Assembly: GCF_003725795.1 (NCBI RefSeq)
Contig: NZ_RBEE01000044.1
Coordinates: 62,001 to 126,000, forward strand
Direction: 5' to 3'
Length of the DNA stretch: 64,000 nucleotides
From: Pedobacter jejuensis
GTDB taxonomy: Bacteria > Bacteroidota > Bacteroidia > Sphingobacteriales > Sphingobacteriaceae
The notes under the pieces are model-generated. The model was given only the letters and a program-made list of their open reading frames with translations, had not been told where the DNA came from and did no database searches. The position numbers were made by a program, and so were the translations under genes. This document shows, piece after piece, positions 61,300-64,000 of this stretch (position 1 is the stretch's first letter; every line of letters begins with the position of its first letter).

Positions 61300-61716
61300 A
61301 TGAAAAGAAATGCAACAGCCGTATGGCAAGGTTCGGGTAAAGAAGGCAAAGGAAATTTAACAACCCAAAGTACAACATTAAGTAACACACAATATTCATT
61401 TGGTTCTCGTTTTGCTGAGGGCATTGGTACAAATCCCGAAGAATTAGTTGCTGCAGCACATGCTGGATGCTTTACCATGGCCTTATCATTTAAAATTGAT
61501 GAAGCAGGTTTTACAGCAGAAAATTTGGAAACAAAGTGTGTTATCAATTTAGATCCATCACAAGGCAAAATCACAGAATCTCATTTAACATTAACCGCAA
61601 CTGTACCGGGTTTATCGCAAGAAAAATTTGATGAGTTGGTGGCCGATGCAGAAAAGAATTGCCCTATATCGAAGTTATTGGATACAACAATTTCGGTTGA
61701 TGCTACATTACTATAA
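61300..61716 (+). CDS. OsmC-family peroxidase
   Basis: The 138-residue protein has the OsmC/Ohr fold with both active-site cysteines: C57 in AAAHAGCFTMALSF and C121 in ADAEKNCPISKLL. R37 in GSRFAEGIGTNPEE and E48 fit the catalytic site. These enzymes reduce organic hydroperoxides using thiols. The length and motifs are nearer OsmC than Ohr. The gene stands alone, convergent with the LuxR-type regulator gene. Confidence 0.93.
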   Translation: MKRNATAVWQGSGKEGKGNLTTQSTTLSNTQYSFGSRFAEGIGTNPEELVAAAHAGCFTMALSFKIDEAGFTAENLETKCVINLDPSQGKITESHLTLTATVPGLSQEKFDELVADAEKNCPISKLLDTTISVDATLL

Positions 61717-61785
61717 AATTTAATCATTTTGAGCCAGCCGAAAATTTTTTTAGTATTTCGGCAGCTCAAAGTGATAATTATTGTC

Positions 61786-62475
61786 TCATATTAAATCGAA
61801 AGCCCTTGCATATTGTGCAATTTCGTACGATGTTTTCGCATTAAGTTTATCTCTTATATTTCTCCTATGCGTATCAACCGTAGTAGAAGAAATATGCAAT
61901 TCTGAAGCAATTTCAATTGAACTTTTACCTAAAGAAATTTCTTTTAAAATGGTTTTTTCACGCCTGCTTAATTTAGAAAAGTTCCCTACGTTTTTTCTTA
62001 AAAAATTATTTTCCTCTAATAATTTATCGGCTTTTGCAGCCATGTGGTGCATGGCATCAATAGGTATAGAAACTGTTATAGTTAAAACAGGTTTATCGTC
62101 GTTATCACGCAAAAATATGTTAGTGCTAGATAAATGCCATCTCCAGTTATCATCATCAGGAAATTTTAATTGCTGATAATAACTAAGCGTATCTTCTTTA
62201 TTATTGGCATGCATAAATGCACCTATTTTTGGAACATAGTCTTTAGCATCCTCTTCATTAAAATACCTTGAATAATATTCTGCATTGGTTAAATTACATA
62301 CTTGCTCTAAGGTGAGTTTAAGCTGTGCCAAACCCCGGTCACTCATATAAACTACCGTCCAGTTTTCGGTTTCATGTAAAATTACTACCCCAGGAATTTG
62401 ATTGAAGCCTTCTGCATAGCTATCTATTAAAGAATGCATTTCGGCAGTAAGCGTGGGTTTATGATAACTAACCAT
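61786..62475 (-). CDS. PAS-like sensor with LuxR-type DNA-binding domain
   Basis: The 229-residue protein has an N-terminal PAS-like domain (about 20-145: GVVILHETENWTVVYMSDRGLAQL, split, and TITVSIPIDAMH at the end), a short helical linker (about 145-165) and a LuxR-type helix-turn-helix (about 168-225: LSRREKTILKEISLGKSSIEIASELHISSTTVDTHRRNI, split). It likely senses a small ligand or redox state and controls unknown genes. No kinase or receiver domain is present. It lies between osmC and nadE on the opposite strand to osmC. Confidence 0.9.
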   Translation of the reverse strand: MVSYHKPTLTAEMHSLIDSYAEGFNQIPGVVILHETENWTVVYMSDRGLAQLKLTLEQVCNLTNAEYYSRYFNEEDAKDYVPKIGAFMHANNKEDTLSYYQQLKFPDDDNWRWHLSSTNIFLRDNDDKPVLTITVSIPIDAMHHMAAKADKLLEENNFLRKNVGNFSKLSRREKTILKEISLGKSSIEIASELHISSTTVDTHRRNIRDKLNAKTSYEIAQYARAFDLI

Positions 62476-62554
62476 GAGGAACGTTAAGTTTAATGATTTA
62501 TACTAAAATACTCAAAACAAAGTAGATAGCAAAAAAATTAAAGCTTTTGATGAC

Positions 62555-64000
62555 TTATATCAAGTACTTACCAACAATTGGCATACGCCTACCCATTCCG
62601 AAAGCTTTTGGCGATACACGCAAAATTGGCGGAGTTTGATAACGTTTAAATTCTGCAACGTTTACCATTTTCAAAATTCGCCTTACTAAAGCCTCATCAA
62701 AACCTTTAGCAATTAATGCGGCTGAACCTTGTTTTAATTCGATGTGCTGATATAAAATTTTATCTAAAATGTCGTATTCCGGCAGCGAATCTGAATCTTT
62801 TTGATCAGGTCTTAATTCTGCAGATGGTGGTTTAACAATCGTATTTACTGGTATAATTTCTCTTTCCTTATTAATGTATTTGGCCAATTGAAAAACCTGC
62901 GTTTTGTAAACATCACCAATAACACCAATTGCGCCACACATATCGCCGTACAAAGTTCCATAACCAACAGCGCACTCGCTTTTGTTAGATGTGTTGAGCA
63001 AAATATAGCCAAATTTATTGCTCATAGCCATTACGATTGTACCACGAATTCTGGCTTGGATATTTTCTTCTGTTAAATTAAATGGCAAACCTTTAAATGC
63101 TGGTGCCAATATATTATCAAAAGCTTCAGCAGCATCTTTTATCGGGATAATTTCGTGCATGCAACCAATGTTAGAAACCAAATCCAATGCATCTTGTACT
63201 GAATGATCGGAAGAAAATTTAGAAGGCATTAAAACCGCCATTACATTTTCTGCCCCTAAAGCCCGGCAAGCTAAGGCGCAAACTACAGCAGAATCAATTC
63301 CACCAGATAAACCCAAAACGGCCTTTGTAAATCCAGATTTTTTGAAGTAATCTTGAATACCCAGTACCAAAGCGTCGTGGATTTGTTCAATATCTGTTAA
63401 CCTTTCTGGTTGTGGATATTTATTTCTAACATTTTCTACTTCAGTTAAATCAAACACCTGCAAATCTTCTTCAAAATATTTCATTTCGGCCTTCATCGCA
63501 CCATCGGCATCAAAAACTAACGATCCTCCATCAAATATTATTTCTGTTTGTGCACCAACCTGATTGACGTAAAACACAGGCAAATGGTATTTTTTTGCGT
63601 TATCAGAAAGTACTTTAATCCGTTCATCATCGTGGGTATAAGAAAAAGGAGATGCAGCAATATTTATCATCACATCAGGCTGCTCTTTAATTAAATCATC
63701 CATCGGGTTAGAAACGTATAACGGATTATCGTTAATATTCCATAAATCTTCGCAGATGGTTAGCGCAATCCTCTTTCCTTTAAAATCAATACATTTAAAT
63801 GAGGTAGCAGGTTCAAAATAACGATATTCATCAAACACATCGTAAGTTGGAAGCAAAGCCTTTTTTGCAATAGATTTAACCTTTCCATCTTCGATAAAAT
63901 AAGCAGCATTAAATAAATCTTTACCCTGCAAAACATCATTTTTTATGGGCAAACCAATAATGCAAGCAATATCTGTACAGTGCTTTGCAATTTCTTGGGC
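62555..64000 (-). CDS. nadE: Glutamine-dependent NAD+ synthetase (5' end beyond window)
   Basis: The frame is open from the stop at 62555 to the window edge (482 codons shown). The visible N-terminal part is the carbon-nitrogen hydrolase (glutaminase) domain with catalytic Cys in LTICEDLWN and the KALLPTYDVFDEYRYF stretch that contains the catalytic Lys. The C-terminal synthetase domain shows the PP-loop LSGGIDSAVVCALA and NTSNKSECAVGYGTLYGD. It amidates nicotinic acid adenine dinucleotide with ammonia from glutamine, the last step of NAD+ synthesis. The start codon lies upstream, outside the window. Confidence 0.96.
   Translation of the reverse strand, partial: AQEIAKHCTDIACIIGLPIKNDVLQGKDLFNAAYFIEDGKVKSIAKKALLPTYDVFDEYRYFEPATSFKCIDFKGKRIALTICEDLWNINDNPLYVSNPMDDLIKEQPDVMINIAASPFSYTHDDERIKVLSDNAKKYHLPVFYVNQVGAQTEIIFDGGSLVFDADGAMKAEMKYFEEDLQVFDLTEVENVRNKYPQPERLTDIEQIHDALVLGIQDYFKKSGFTKAVLGLSGGIDSAVVCALACRALGAENVMAVLMPSKFSSDHSVQDALDLVSNIGCMHEIIPIKDAAEAFDNILAPAFKGLPFNLTEENIQARIRGTIVMAMSNKFGYILLNTSNKSECAVGYGTLYGDMCGAIGVIGDVYKTQVFQLAKYINKEREIIPVNTIVKPPSAELRPDQKDSDSLPEYDILDKILYQHIELKQGSAALIAKGFDEALVRRILKMVNVAEFKRYQTPPILRVSPKAFGMGRRMPIVGKYLI

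Noticed and set aside
61786-62475. LuxR-type protein as a quorum-sensing receptor
   Set aside because: The N-terminal part looks PAS-like and not like an acyl-homoserine-lactone domain; no luxI-type gene is nearby.

Overview
The window comes from a low-GC member of the Bacteroidota, most likely the family Sphingobacteriaceae (Pedobacter-like). The signs are a SusC-type TonB-dependent receptor, many Bacteroidota-only domain families (DUF6515, DUF6428, DUF6804, DUF2807, choice-of-anchor I), weak or absent Shine-Dalgarno sequences with A-rich leaders, and -7 boxes of the TAnnTTTG type. The genus is an inference from gene content only.

Layout. 1-9.8 kb: a SusC receptor (cut by the window start) behind twin 16-bp LacI operators, its LacI regulator, an orphan response regulator, DNA polymerase IV, an orphan N-terminal piece of a contractile-injection-system AAA ATPase, a GH32 fructan hydrolase and a Kup potassium transporter. 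10-17.5 kb: tRNA-Asn, a PfkB kinase, a cytochrome b5-like protein, a carotenoid island (lycopene cyclase, small exported protein, divergent crtI) bounded on both sides by arrays of structured intergenic repeats, a probable small RNA, an ECF sigma factor and murB. 17.5-21.2 kb: accessory region with small membrane proteins, a strongly folded 162-nt RNA-like element, and an IS1595-type transposase overlapping a P63C-domain gene. 21.2-30.3 kb: lipoprotein, DsbD-like domain protein, a crtZ beta-carotene hydroxylase broken by a one-base frameshift, and a TetR-RND efflux locus (TetR, TolC-type channel, membrane fusion protein, RND pump), then an M14-like secreted protein. 30.4-45 kb: a RelE/ParE toxin-antitoxin cassette between 16-bp direct repeats, an MFS transporter, beta-propeller and phytase-like proteins, lpdA, and a run of secreted peptidase/acyl hydrolases. 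45-50.8 kb: VOC protein, an overlapping DoxX-DUF2071-methyltransferase-membrane operon, a decayed arsenic operon (arsR, DUF6428, and a 29-codon fossil of the Acr3/ArsB efflux pump) and two outer-membrane proteins. 51-64 kb: fabV and mostly housekeeping genes (serS, rsmI, lnt, lspA, nadE) separated by palindromic extragenic repeats.

How it fits together. The receptor, LacI regulator and GH32 enzyme fit a fructan or sucrose utilisation locus, although the operators lie only before the receptor. The carotenoid genes are split (12-15 kb and 22 kb), crtZ is frameshifted and no phytoene synthase is visible, so the pathway may be decaying or split across the genome. The lnt and lspA genes are neighbours and both act in lipoprotein maturation. 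The most unusual items are the 18.3-kb structured RNA-like element, the repeat copies whose hairpin arms differ but still pair, the transposase-P63C pair, and the two gene fossils (crtZ and acr3). All functional calls rest on reading protein motifs by eye; no database search was possible.
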